From: Sphingobacterium sp. BN32
GTDB taxonomy: Bacteria > Bacteroidota > Bacteroidia > Sphingobacteriales > Sphingobacteriaceae
Length of the DNA stretch: 64,000 nt
Direction of reading: 5' to 3'
Assembly: GCF_030503615.1 (NCBI RefSeq)
Contig: NZ_CP129963.1
Coordinates: 3,968,001 to 4,032,000, forward strand
Below, piece by piece: positions 41,254 through 50,138 of the stretch. A model generated the notes under the pieces. That model searched no databases, was not told the DNA's origin, and saw nothing but the letters and a program-made list of their open reading frames with translations. The position numbers and the translations under genes are program-made. Each line of letters starts with the position of its first letter. Positions within the stretch are counted from its first letter, which is position 1.

Positions 41254-43137
41254 ATGAAAAAATACATATTTCTCCTCATACTATTTCTGGCGACTTCCTG
41301 TAACAAATACTTGGATATCGTTCCGGATAATATAGCCACGATCGAATATGCATTTCGATTACGCGCGACTACTGAACGCTATTTATTTACCTGTTATTCC
41401 TACCTCCCACAGCTTGGAAATAGAAACACAAGTCCTGCACTCTTTGGAGGTGACGAGCTGTGGTGGGTGCGCGAGAGTATCTCTTCAAACCCATGGCATA
41501 TTGCAAGAGGAAATCAAAACGTCACTAATCCCTATCTAAACTTTTGGAATGACACCTACCCTCTTTGGCGTGCCATACGGGAATGTAATATTTTCTTAGA
41601 AAACATCATGAACGTCAAGGATGTAGAAGATTTTGAGAAAAGGAAATGGGCGGCCGAAGTAAAGTTCTTAAAGGCCTATTATCATTTTTTCCTTTTGCGA
41701 ATGTATGGGCCGATTCCAATTATGAAGGAAAACATCCCAATTTCTGCATCCGAAGAGGAAGTTCGCGTTTCGCGCCAACCTGTCGACGAGGTGTTCAATT
41801 ATATTGTCGAGTTAATTGATGAAGCTTGCCTAGACTTGCCAGATCTTGTTGACGACGAGAATTCGGAATTAGGAAGAATCACATTGCCTATTGCGATGGG
41901 TATGAAAGCAAAAATATTGGTCTATGCAGCAAGTCCCCTATTTAATGGAAACCCAGATTACTCTGGTTATTCAAATAAAGACGGTACGCTACTGTTTAGC
42001 CAATCTGCGAGTCCTGAAAAATGGGCGAAAGCCGTAGCTGCGTGTAAAGAAGCAATTGATAAGTGCCATTCATTGGGAATGGAATTGTATTATTTTGAGG
42101 AAACCAATATTGCGAGAAATTTATCGGATTCTTTGAAGACACAAATGAATACGCGGAATTCGTTTGTAGAACGTTGGAACTCAGAAATCATTTGGGCACA
42201 TACGAAGAATAATGCGCGCGATTTGCAAGTCAATGCCATGCCTAAAAGTTTGCCTGCCGCAGCCATAGGCAATGGCGCAGTGGAAGGACATTTTGCAGTT
42301 CCGATGCGAATTGCCGATTTATTTTACAGCGAACATGGTATACCCATCGATGAGGATATCAGCTGGCCATATGACAATCGGTTTTCTTTGCGAAAGGCCG
42401 TTGATAAAGATCGCTTTTTTATTCGGAAAGGATATACGACAGCGGAATACAATTTTGACAGAGAATCAAGGTTTTATTCGACGCTTGGCTTCGATGGAGG
42501 AGTTTGGTTTGGCCAAGGTAACTTTGATCAGGAAAACGCATATTGGCTAGAATTAAAACTTGGACAAAGCGGTGGAAAAAGAGGAAATCTAAACCATACC
42601 GTAACCGGATATTATCCTAAAAAATATATCTACTATACGAATGTTTTATCGACGACTGCTAATACTTATACATCGGTGGACTACCCTTGGACTATGCTTC
42701 GATTAACAGACCTCTACATGTTATACGCAGAAGCATTAAATGAGTTGCAGGGTCCAAATGATGAAAGCTTCATCTATTTAGACCTCGTACGCAAGCGAGC
42801 AGGTTTAGCCGGTGTCAAGGAATCGTGGACAACCTATTCGAGAAATCCAACAAAGTTCAACACTCAACAAGGGCTTAGAGAGATTATCCAGCAGGAGCGT
42901 AATATTGAATTCTGCTTAGAAGGGCAGCGATTTTGGGATGTCCGTCGTTGGAAAACCGCCATTGAAGTTTATAATGATGTCATTAGCGGTTGGGATATGG
43001 ATCAGGCACGAGCGGAAGATTACTATCGTGAAAAAACCATATTTCGTCAATCGTTCGCCCTGAAAGATTATTTCTGGCCGATTCGCGAATACGACTTAAT
43101 TGTCAACAAAAACTTAGTTCAAAGTCCAGGATGGTAA
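41254..43137 (+). CDS. SusD/RagB family outer-membrane lipoprotein
   Basis: A lipobox at ATSCNKYLDIVPDN (Cys near 16) begins a 627-residue SusD protein. Characteristic stretches are KFLKAYYHFFLLRMYGPIPI and the late REIIQQERNIEFCLEGQRFWDVRRW. It binds the glycan at the cell surface with the transporter encoded 19 nt upstream. It is complete. Confidence 0.95.
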   Translation: MKKYIFLLILFLATSCNKYLDIVPDNIATIEYAFRLRATTERYLFTCYSYLPQLGNRNTSPALFGGDELWWVRESISSNPWHIARGNQNVTNPYLNFWNDTYPLWRAIRECNIFLENIMNVKDVEDFEKRKWAAEVKFLKAYYHFFLLRMYGPIPIMKENIPISASEEEVRVSRQPVDEVFNYIVELIDEACLDLPDLVDDENSELGRITLPIAMGMKAKILVYAASPLFNGNPDYSGYSNKDGTLLFSQSASPEKWAKAVAACKEAIDKCHSLGMELYYFEETNIARNLSDSLKTQMNTRNSFVERWNSEIIWAHTKNNARDLQVNAMPKSLPAAAIGNGAVEGHFAVPMRIADLFYSEHGIPIDEDISWPYDNRFSLRKAVDKDRFFIRKGYTTAEYNFDRESRFYSTLGFDGGVWFGQGNFDQENAYWLELKLGQSGGKRGNLNHTVTGYYPKKYIYYTNVLSTTANTYTSVDYPWTMLRLTDLYMLYAEALNELQGPNDESFIYLDLVRKRAGLAGVKESWTTYSRNPTKFNTQQGLREIIQQERNIEFCLEGQRFWDVRRWKTAIEVYNDVISGWDMDQARAEDYYREKTIFRQSFALKDYFWPIREYDLIVNKNLVQSPGW

Positions 43138-43149
43138 AATGATAAAATC

Positions 43150-44346
43150 ATGAAAAGAATAACCACATATATCGCAATTGCTGTTATCATGGTATTAGCA
43201 GCTTGCCAAGAAATGATTCATAGCCCTTTAGAAGAAGTCTCTTCAACGCCCGGGCAACCGACCGTAACGAAAATTGAGAATATAAACGGCGGGGCAAAAG
43301 TAACTTATTCAATACCCAACGATCCAAGTATATTATATGTTGTTGCTGTTTATAATACTGGGAAGGGCGAGGAACGTGAGATTAAATCGTCAGTTTATAA
43401 GAATTACATTGAGCTTGAAGGATTTGGCGATATCAATCCTTATCAAATTAAACTGTATAGTGTTAATAAAGCTGAAGTTCGTTCAAGTCCTGCCGAATTC
43501 ACAATTAATCCATTAAATCCTCCAATCGACGAAGTCTTTAAAACGTTGGTTGTTAATCGAGATTTTGGAGGACTAAATGCTAAGTTTAGCAACGAGAAGG
43601 AAAAGGGCATTGTTTTTTATACCCTTTATAAAGATGAAGAAGGAAACTGGGTACAGTACGATCGCCTCTTCACCTCAGCGAAGTTTCGTGACTATTCCGT
43701 TCGAGGATTACTTCCGAATCCGACCGATTTTGCTTTTTTCTTCCGTGATGAATGGGGAAATCATTCGGACACTTTAAAGACGAATATCACTCCGCTGTAT
43801 GAAGAAATGTTGGAGAAAAAGTTGTGGAAAGCTTATCCACTACCTAGTGACACTTATACGGTGCAGGCAAGTTGGGGACCTATTAGCAATATATGGGACG
43901 GGGATTATGTTCGTCTTTCCAAGTTATATTATCAAGCTACTGCCGGTGCGTCTATGCCGAATTGGTTCACAATTGATTTAGGCAAAAAATCTAAATTTAG
44001 TCGAATGGTTGTTTTCCAAGCACCTACGGAACGTCCGACCTATGCATATAACTATGGAACACCTCGAACCTATGAAGTTTGGGGGTCAAATAATCCAAAT
44101 CCAGACGGCTCATTTGACGGCTGGACCCTGCTAATTCATTGTGAGTCTATAAAGCCTTCGGGCAGCCCGGTAGGTGAGCGCACTCCTGAAGATAGCGCCT
44201 ATGCTTTGGCTGGTGAGAACTACAACTTCCCCCCAGAAACCGAAGCATATCGATACATCCGGTTCAAAACGATCCGTTCTTGGACTGGTGCACAAAACTT
44301 GATGCTTACTCAGCTAGATTTATATGGCCAGCCAATGGATCAATAG
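43150..44346 (+). CDS. Surface lipoprotein with DUF4959/DUF5000-type domains
   Basis: Lipobox LAACQE (Cys near 19). The next 200 residues are two beta-sandwich domains like DUF4959 and DUF5126 (PTVTKIENINGGAKVTYS and, later, LYKDEEGNWVQYDRL). The C-terminal part (about 235-398) is a discoidin-like DUF5000 domain: FTIDLGKKSKFSRMVVFQ, TYEVWGSNNP and AYRYIRFKTI. Such lipoproteins accompany SusCD pairs and bind or position the glycan. No enzyme motif is present. Confidence 0.8.
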   Translation: MKRITTYIAIAVIMVLAACQEMIHSPLEEVSSTPGQPTVTKIENINGGAKVTYSIPNDPSILYVVAVYNTGKGEEREIKSSVYKNYIELEGFGDINPYQIKLYSVNKAEVRSSPAEFTINPLNPPIDEVFKTLVVNRDFGGLNAKFSNEKEKGIVFYTLYKDEEGNWVQYDRLFTSAKFRDYSVRGLLPNPTDFAFFFRDEWGNHSDTLKTNITPLYEEMLEKKLWKAYPLPSDTYTVQASWGPISNIWDGDYVRLSKLYYQATAGASMPNWFTIDLGKKSKFSRMVVFQAPTERPTYAYNYGTPRTYEVWGSNNPNPDGSFDGWTLLIHCESIKPSGSPVGERTPEDSAYALAGENYNFPPETEAYRYIRFKTIRSWTGAQNLMLTQLDLYGQPMDQ

Positions 44347-44371
44347 TTATGAACTTAAAAAAACAAAGTGT

Positions 44372-45070
44372 ATGAAAAAGCAAATTAATTCTCCCTTTAT
44401 ACTATTTACCATCTTGTTCGCTGTCGTTTTAACAGCTGGGTCTTGTGGTCGCATGGATGATACTTATGTTCAATTTTTAGAGGGCGGAGAAAAAATATAC
44501 GTTGCAAAAGCGGACTCGCTAAAATTAAAATCAGGAAGAAACAGAGTTGAACTCTCTTGGTTACTTTTATCGGATCCCAAAGTTAAGAAGTATAAGATAT
44601 ATTGGAACCAACGTCGAGATTCTTTAGAAAACACTATTAGCAAGTCAGATGATGTTGACACCGTACGTGTCATTATTAACAACCTTCTAGAGGGCAATCA
44701 GACCTTTCAAATATTTACCTATGACGATTCAGGAAATAGCTCTGTTAAAGCAGAAATCTCCGGACGCGTTTATGGAACCCTCTATGAAAAATCTTTACTG
44801 AATGCTACCATTTCGAAAGTTCTTAGAAAATCTGATGATCTGAAAATCATTTGGAATGTCAATCAACCGGCAGGATTGAGTGTAACTGAGATTAAGTATT
44901 TGGATATGACAAATAATCAGAGGCTGATCCTGAACAAGAATTTTAAGGATACCACGACTTTAGCACAATTTCCATTGAAAGGCAACTTTGAATTTCGTTC
45001 TGGCTTTTTGCCAGACTCATTGGCGATAGATACGTTTTATGTAGATTTTGCAGAAGTCAAAACCAATTAA
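44372..45070 (+). CDS. DUF4998 surface lipoprotein
   Basis: I chose ATG 44372 (MKKQINSPFILF) because the lipobox LTAGSCGR follows at the right distance. The frame extends upstream but overlaps the previous gene. The mature protein has LEGGEKIYVAKADSLKLKSGRNRVELSW and KYKIYWNQRRDSLEN, the hallmark of DUF4998 fibronectin-like proteins. They occur in polysaccharide-utilisation loci of Bacteroidetes as surface glycan-binding proteins. It ends 23 nt before the lyase gene. Confidence 0.8.
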   Translation: MKKQINSPFILFTILFAVVLTAGSCGRMDDTYVQFLEGGEKIYVAKADSLKLKSGRNRVELSWLLLSDPKVKKYKIYWNQRRDSLENTISKSDDVDTVRVIINNLLEGNQTFQIFTYDDSGNSSVKAEISGRVYGTLYEKSLLNATISKVLRKSDDLKIIWNVNQPAGLSVTEIKYLDMTNNQRLILNKNFKDTTTLAQFPLKGNFEFRSGFLPDSLAIDTFYVDFAEVKTN

Positions 45071-45093
45071 ATCAACACTAATAAACCAACACT

Positions 45094-47829
45094 ATGATTC
45101 TACAGCAAAAGAACCGACGATGTAAACCTCCTTTGTTTCTATTTCTTTTATCGATTTTTTGCCTAAACATCGCTCTAGGTCAGCAAAAAAAAATAACAAT
45201 CATTCCGGCGACCGAGGCCATCAAAATCAATAGCGATGCAATGCGCATTAACGAGAAAAGCAGCGAACGAATTACCGATTCTAGGTTAACGACTAAGTCC
45301 GGAATCACCTTGAAAGCAGGTATTGCCCAGGCCATAAATTCTGAACGAGAGGAATCGGATATAGCCTTCCGCATTCGCATTCCTACTGCCGGCCACTATA
45401 CGATTTACACAAATGCGGTGACCGATTCGGAGGGGGCTCAACTGATGAAAAAAGCGAAATCGAAGTTCGAGTCCTTGTTTATGCGGATACAATTTGGCGA
45501 CAAACGAGGGACCAAACGAGTGGTCTATGTTCCTTGGGACCGACCTGTCCAACATACGGGCATCTTTGACCTTCCTGCCGGCGAGCAGGATGTCAAAATC
45601 TGGTTACCTCGAGGAGTGCGATTTGAATACGTACAGATTCAAAAATATGTCGCTCCTAAAGTCCCGACGGCTGCAGCTTCTTATAAACCATCCGTAAAGC
45701 CGCCCAGCAGCCGGCCACGGCTTTGGGTAAATCAGGAAACACTACCAATGGTCAAAAAGAATCTGTTGGATCCAGAACATGCGCCTATTTGGAACAAACT
45801 TAAGGATGATGCATTAAAGCCATTCCCGCTTGTATTCGACCCCAATGAAGAGATGTCTTATAATGTTGATCTGGAGAAGGCGATGGAGCTAAAAGCGTTC
45901 TATTATTTAATGTCTGGTGACAGAAAGATAGGTCGGGAGGCGATTGACCTAACAAAGGCGTATCTTTCTCATGTGGAGTTCGGTAATATTTTGGACATCA
46001 CGCGGGAGCTGGGCCGTGCAATTTATACAGCAGCTTTGGTGTACGACTGGACATATGATCTTCTATCTAAAGAGGAGAAGGAAAATTTGGTTAAGGATTT
46101 TATGCGCCTCTCGATGGATATGGAAATCGGCTGGCCTCCCTTTCGTACCAATATACTAAATGGCCACGGAAACGAAGCAATGGTCAACCGTGACTTCTTA
46201 GCAATGAGCATTGCAATTTATGACGAAGATCCTGTACCCTATCAATATGTATCCTATCAAATATTAGCAGATTTGGTACCGATGCGCCGTTTTGAGTATC
46301 AATCACCACGTCACAACCAAGGTATTGGTTATGCGGCTTATCGTTTTGCTTGGGAAATGCATGCGGCATGGTTGTATTATCGAATGTCGGGACAGAAGGT
46401 CTTTGATGATAATATCACTTCGATGCCTTCCTATTTTATGTATATGCGTTCTCCTGCAGGCGAGATGTTACGAGATGGAGATGGTTTTGCATCAGGGAAA
46501 GCTGGTGAGCCTTTCTATTGGAAATCGCCACAAGTGATGTTTTTAATGTCCACTTACGGGCGAGATCCTATTGTGAAGGGAGAATTCCTTCGGCATGGCC
46601 AGCTTAATAACCCGACGATGTTTCTATTGCTGAACGACCCAACTTTGAAAGCCGAACCTAGCTTGAATAGTTTAGCTCTTACAAAGGACTTTGGCCCAAT
46701 TTTAGGATCCATGGTAGCAAGGACCGGTTGGAATATCGGTCCTGATAGCGACGATGTGGTGGCAGAAATCAAAGGTGGTGGTTATCATTTCGGGAACCAT
46801 CAGCACGCGGACGCTGGCGCCATTCAATTATATTACAGAGGCTTTCAATTTGGTGATATCGGACTCTATCGATTCTACGGAACTCCCTATGATATGGGAT
46901 TCAACAAGCGCTCGGTTTCCCACAGCGTGATGCTTGCTGTCGACCCAAATGAAAAGTATTACCGTAGTGAAGTAAATGATGGCGGTACTCGCTTCAACCA
47001 GCGTGCGCCACGCTCTCAAAAAGAAGTTGAAAGCGATCCTTGGTTCCACAATGGAAAGGTAATGACGACTGCTGTAGGTCCCGATCCAAAGCAACCGTAT
47101 TTCAGTTATTTTGCCGCGGACTTAAGCAGTGCCTATTCGGAAAAAATGCTGAATTACACGCGGCAGTTTTGTTTTATTAATACTGGCCGGAAAGATATTC
47201 CTGCGGTGATTGTATTAACCGATCAGATGGAGACCAAGACTCCAGCTATCGATAAATATTGGCAGATCGCGTCGCTTAATAAACCAGAGCTTACTGCTAA
47301 TGGATTTATCTTACACAATTCGCTAAATGGACGTGTGGGGAAAACGCATGTTTCTATCTTAAGCCCTTCTAGCGGTTATGATGTTAACGTGCTTTCGGAC
47401 TCTATGACGACAAATGTTTTCGGAAAACAGTTAGAAGTTCCTGAAACACCATTAGCAGAGGGAAAGGGTCATCGAACACTGGTTTCTCATCAATCCAAGG
47501 AAAATACGAATCATTATCTTACGGTATTCCAGGTATGCGAGGGAAACAGCTCTCCGCTGGTTCTTTCGCAAGAAAAGAGCGGAAATGTTGATTTGATATA
47601 TATTGGAGATGACTTAGTGGTAGCCAGTTCCGCAAAAGAGATCAACGAAAAATTCGGGTTTAAAAATAATCGGAAGAACAGCAAGGCTATTTTAACTGGC
47701 TTGAAACCCGGAAAATGGGTATTGCGTCGTGGTAAGAGAGTGATGGCTGAGAAAGAGGTTAGTGCGAAGGAAAGAACTGCATACTTTGAGCTGGATCGGG
47801 CGGGAGCGTATAGTGTTGAAATGAAGTAG
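45094..47829 (+). CDS. Heparinase II/III-like polysaccharide lyase
   Basis: A signal peptide (FLFLLSIFCLNIALG) is followed by an N-terminal beta domain, then an (alpha/alpha)-toroid beginning near RPRLWVNQETLPMVKKNL (about 208). The catalytic region includes ILNGHGNEAMVNRDF and RHNQGIGYAAYRF. The C-terminal beta sandwich has GGYHFGNHQHADAGAIQLY, where His residues in HQHAD are typical of the family. The 911 residues fit a family such as PL12, PL15 or PL21, but I cannot assign one. The substrate is likely a uronic-acid-containing glycosaminoglycan or alginate-type glycan. Confidence 0.85.
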   Translation: MILQQKNRRCKPPLFLFLLSIFCLNIALGQQKKITIIPATEAIKINSDAMRINEKSSERITDSRLTTKSGITLKAGIAQAINSEREESDIAFRIRIPTAGHYTIYTNAVTDSEGAQLMKKAKSKFESLFMRIQFGDKRGTKRVVYVPWDRPVQHTGIFDLPAGEQDVKIWLPRGVRFEYVQIQKYVAPKVPTAAASYKPSVKPPSSRPRLWVNQETLPMVKKNLLDPEHAPIWNKLKDDALKPFPLVFDPNEEMSYNVDLEKAMELKAFYYLMSGDRKIGREAIDLTKAYLSHVEFGNILDITRELGRAIYTAALVYDWTYDLLSKEEKENLVKDFMRLSMDMEIGWPPFRTNILNGHGNEAMVNRDFLAMSIAIYDEDPVPYQYVSYQILADLVPMRRFEYQSPRHNQGIGYAAYRFAWEMHAAWLYYRMSGQKVFDDNITSMPSYFMYMRSPAGEMLRDGDGFASGKAGEPFYWKSPQVMFLMSTYGRDPIVKGEFLRHGQLNNPTMFLLLNDPTLKAEPSLNSLALTKDFGPILGSMVARTGWNIGPDSDDVVAEIKGGGYHFGNHQHADAGAIQLYYRGFQFGDIGLYRFYGTPYDMGFNKRSVSHSVMLAVDPNEKYYRSEVNDGGTRFNQRAPRSQKEVESDPWFHNGKVMTTAVGPDPKQPYFSYFAADLSSAYSEKMLNYTRQFCFINTGRKDIPAVIVLTDQMETKTPAIDKYWQIASLNKPELTANGFILHNSLNGRVGKTHVSILSPSSGYDVNVLSDSMTTNVFGKQLEVPETPLAEGKGHRTLVSHQSKENTNHYLTVFQVCEGNSSPLVLSQEKSGNVDLIYIGDDLVVASSAKEINEKFGFKNNRKNSKAILTGLKPGKWVLRRGKRVMAEKEVSAKERTAYFELDRAGAYSVEMK

Positions 47830-47833
47830 AGAA

Positions 47834-47874
47834 AAATCTCGTGTAGCAGTTCTACAAAATGCTGCACGAGATTT
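47834..47874 (+). terminator. Terminator of the lyase operon
   Basis: Arms at 47834-47847 and 47861-47874 pair except for one wobble, 5 nt after the lyase stop. The T-run is weak. Confidence 0.75.
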
Positions 47875-48531
47875 CCAGATTATTTATGGTTACTATTAAT
47901 TTCAATTATTGCATGAATATCCTTTCTGGATCCCCAAAGAGCGCTGTACTGTCAACCACAGCAGCCTCCGAAGATTTTAATTACTTATTAAGGAACCCTT
48001 TTCTTTAAATCGACATAGCGATCATCGAGGCAGACAGAGAAATTTAATTCATCATAAGTACACTTCTCTTTAAGTTCAGCATCGGCAAGTTAGCTTCAAT
48101 TTCATGTAAGTAATAACTGATGATGTGTTGGGATCTTTAGCACTGAGAATCGCAAAAGTACCTTTCGCTGCTGTCGTAAATGTTTAGCACCTATTATCAT
48201 GTTTGCTGGTTGGTAAGAAGAATGGGATATTCAAAATTAGTTGGGGAATCATTTCTGAACAATTCTCCGCCTACCATGCCCCCTAGGGCCGCTGAAATTC
48301 CTCTTAAAACGCAGCAAAGTGCGGAAGTTCATAACCGCCTCGGAAATCCCCACGATAAAAATAATTCAAAATGCCTCACTCCATCATGGAGAACTCTAAA
48401 TATAAAAAGCCTTTCCCCTCGCTAATTACCTTGCTTAAAGGCCATCTATCACTTCCCTCGTTGAGGATTTTGTACAAGAAAAGATAAAAGCCTATCCTGC
48501 CGTTTCTACTCCCAGCTTACGCATTTAATTC
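47875..48531. other. Intergenic stretch with a possible decayed coding fragment
   Basis: On the minus strand near 48180-48085, a piece reads FTTAAKGTFAILSAKDP and NTSSVITYMKLKLTC before stops. This is more protein-like than chance and may be a relic. Nothing else is recognisable in the 650 nt. Confidence 0.35.
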
Positions 48532-48897
48532 TTAACCTTTTAATAGATCAGCAATTAGTTGTTCCAGCTTATCAAGATCGAACGGTTTGGGAAGAAAAGC
48601 ATCGGCAAGAGCACGCTTTGCTAAAGTTTCGATCTCACTGTTAGCTGAGACAAGAACGACCGGTATATTAGAAAATTTCGGATGTGTCTTGAGGAGCTGT
48701 GTGGCTGCTATCCCACCTATTTCCGGTATCCAATTGTCCATCAAAATCAAATCTGGCTGGTAGGTAGCTACTTTCTCAAGAACATCATGTGAGGTCGATG
48801 ATTGATTTATCGTATAACCCAAATCCTCCAATACGATGGAAAAAATTTCCAGCACAAAGGGGTCATCGTCAAAAATAAGTATTTTTTTTTGTGTCAT
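48532..48897 (-). CDS. Single-domain response regulator (receiver)
   Basis: A 121-residue receiver with Asp10-12 (IFDDD), the phosphoacceptor Asp54 (LILMDNWIP), conserved Ser/Thr in VLVSANS and Lys in LPKPFD. There is no output domain, so it probably acts through protein contacts. It is last in the minus-strand signalling operon that begins at 55176, 38 nt after cheR. Confidence 0.9.
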   Translation of the reverse strand: MTQKKILIFDDDPFVLEIFSIVLEDLGYTINQSSTSHDVLEKVATYQPDLILMDNWIPEIGGIAATQLLKTHPKFSNIPVVLVSANSEIETLAKRALADAFLPKPFDLDKLEQLIADLLKG

Positions 48898-48934
48898 TTA
48901 GCCGTGGAATTATTTATGATTTTTAAGTAAATAA

Positions 48935-49747
48935 TTAAGTGAGTTTTTTCCAAATTTTTTGTTGCCCTATGCGCTGAAAACGACTTTCTAGTGTAGAAAA
49001 CACCAAGGTCTCTTTTGGCCCCAATCCCAGAAAACCCGAGTTCTCTAAACTTTCGTAAAAAAGTCTAATCACACGGTTTTGTAGCGTACGATTAAAATAA
49101 ATAAGTACATTGCGGCATAAAATAAGTTGAAAGCTGTTGAAGGAAGCGTCTGAAACCAAATTATGGGTTGAAAACACCATACGTGACCTCAGTTCATCGC
49201 TAAATTGAATAACTCCATGATTTGCAGAATAATGAGCTGATAGGCCATTGTTCCCGCCAGACAAAGCGTAGTTATGTACATACTCATGCATGTTTTCCAT
49301 TGGAAAGATGCCTTTGGAAGCTCGTTCCACTACAGATCCATTGATATCCGTTGCATAAATCAGCGATCGTTGCAGTAAACCACACTCTTTTAGAAGTACC
49401 GCAGTCGTATATGCCTCCTCTCCTGTTGAGCATCCTGCAATCCAAATTCGGATTAAGGGGAAAGTGCTTAAATAAGGAATTATCTGCTGCCGCATAGATA
49501 AGAAAAAATCCGGGTCGCGAAACATTGTTGTAAAAGGAACAGTGAGCTGCTGAACAAAAGGTACAAGTAAAGAGGTATCTCGCATTATCTTTTGAAATAA
49601 ATCATCCAGATCAGGGCTTTTCCAAATCAATAATATTCTTTTCAGCCTGCGTTCCAATGAACTTCGATTATACTCTGTAAAGTCATATCCGAATTGATTC
49701 AAAAGAACCTGGAAAAACGAATCCATTTCATTTCTATCAATCATCAC
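48935..49747 (-). CDS. CheR-type protein-glutamate methyltransferase
   Basis: The 270-residue protein has the N-terminal alpha domain (to about 75) and an S-adenosylmethionine-binding fold with RIWIAGCSTGEEAYTTAVLL (about 102-122). The NVLIYFN motif lies near residue 215. Classical CheR methylates chemoreceptors, but none is encoded here and no CheB methylesterase lies next to it. In Bacteroidetes such CheR proteins often sit with hybrid kinases in sensory operons, with substrate unknown. Its start overlaps the receiver gene by 11 nt. Confidence 0.88.
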   Translation of the reverse strand: MMIDRNEMDSFFQVLLNQFGYDFTEYNRSSLERRLKRILLIWKSPDLDDLFQKIMRDTSLLVPFVQQLTVPFTTMFRDPDFFLSMRQQIIPYLSTFPLIRIWIAGCSTGEEAYTTAVLLKECGLLQRSLIYATDINGSVVERASKGIFPMENMHEYVHNYALSGGNNGLSAHYSANHGVIQFSDELRSRMVFSTHNLVSDASFNSFQLILCRNVLIYFNRTLQNRVIRLFYESLENSGFLGLGPKETLVFSTLESRFQRIGQQKIWKKLT

Positions 49748-50138
49748 TTCCTGCTAAAAGTATTCTATTAATTTCCGTTAACAGCTTATCAATATCTACC
49801 GGTTTGGCGACATAGCCGTCAGCTCCCGCCAAAATACATCGTTCCCGATCACCCATCATCGCTTTAGCCGTCACCGCTATAATGGGTGGATAATCTTTTC
49901 GTGGCGATTGATGAACAAATTCAAGGAGTTCAAACCCATCGAATTCCGGCATCATCATATCCAGAAGCACGATATCAACCCCCTTTTCCTTCTCTAGATA
50001 ATCTAATCCCTCTTTTGCAGAAATACAACCTTCTGCTTTCAGACCTCGTGATTTCAAGGCCGTTTTCAACGCGAATATATTTCGCAGATCATCGTCAATA
50101 ATTAAAATATTCATCTGCTTTAGGGGATTAACGTTCAA
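49737..50138 (-). CDS. Single-domain response regulator (receiver)
   Basis: A 133-residue receiver with IIDDDLRNIFALKTAL, phosphoacceptor in IVLLDMMMPEFDG, TAKAMMGDR and the Lys in VAKPVDIDKLL. It is closely similar to the last receiver of the adjacent hybrid kinase (both have RNIF, TAKAM-GDR and KPVDID), so it probably arose by duplication. It overlaps the kinase end by 11 nt and cheR by 11 nt, so it is translationally coupled to both. Confidence 0.92.
   Translation of the reverse strand: MNVNPLKQMNILIIDDDLRNIFALKTALKSRGLKAEGCISAKEGLDYLEKEKGVDIVLLDMMMPEFDGFELLEFVHQSPRKDYPPIIAVTAKAMMGDRERCILAGADGYVAKPVDIDKLLTEINRILLAGSDD

Noticed and set aside
48180-48425. 81-codon plus-strand frame between lyase and receiver genes
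   Set aside because: Pro/Arg/Ser-rich composition with no ribosome binding site; the region looks non-coding.
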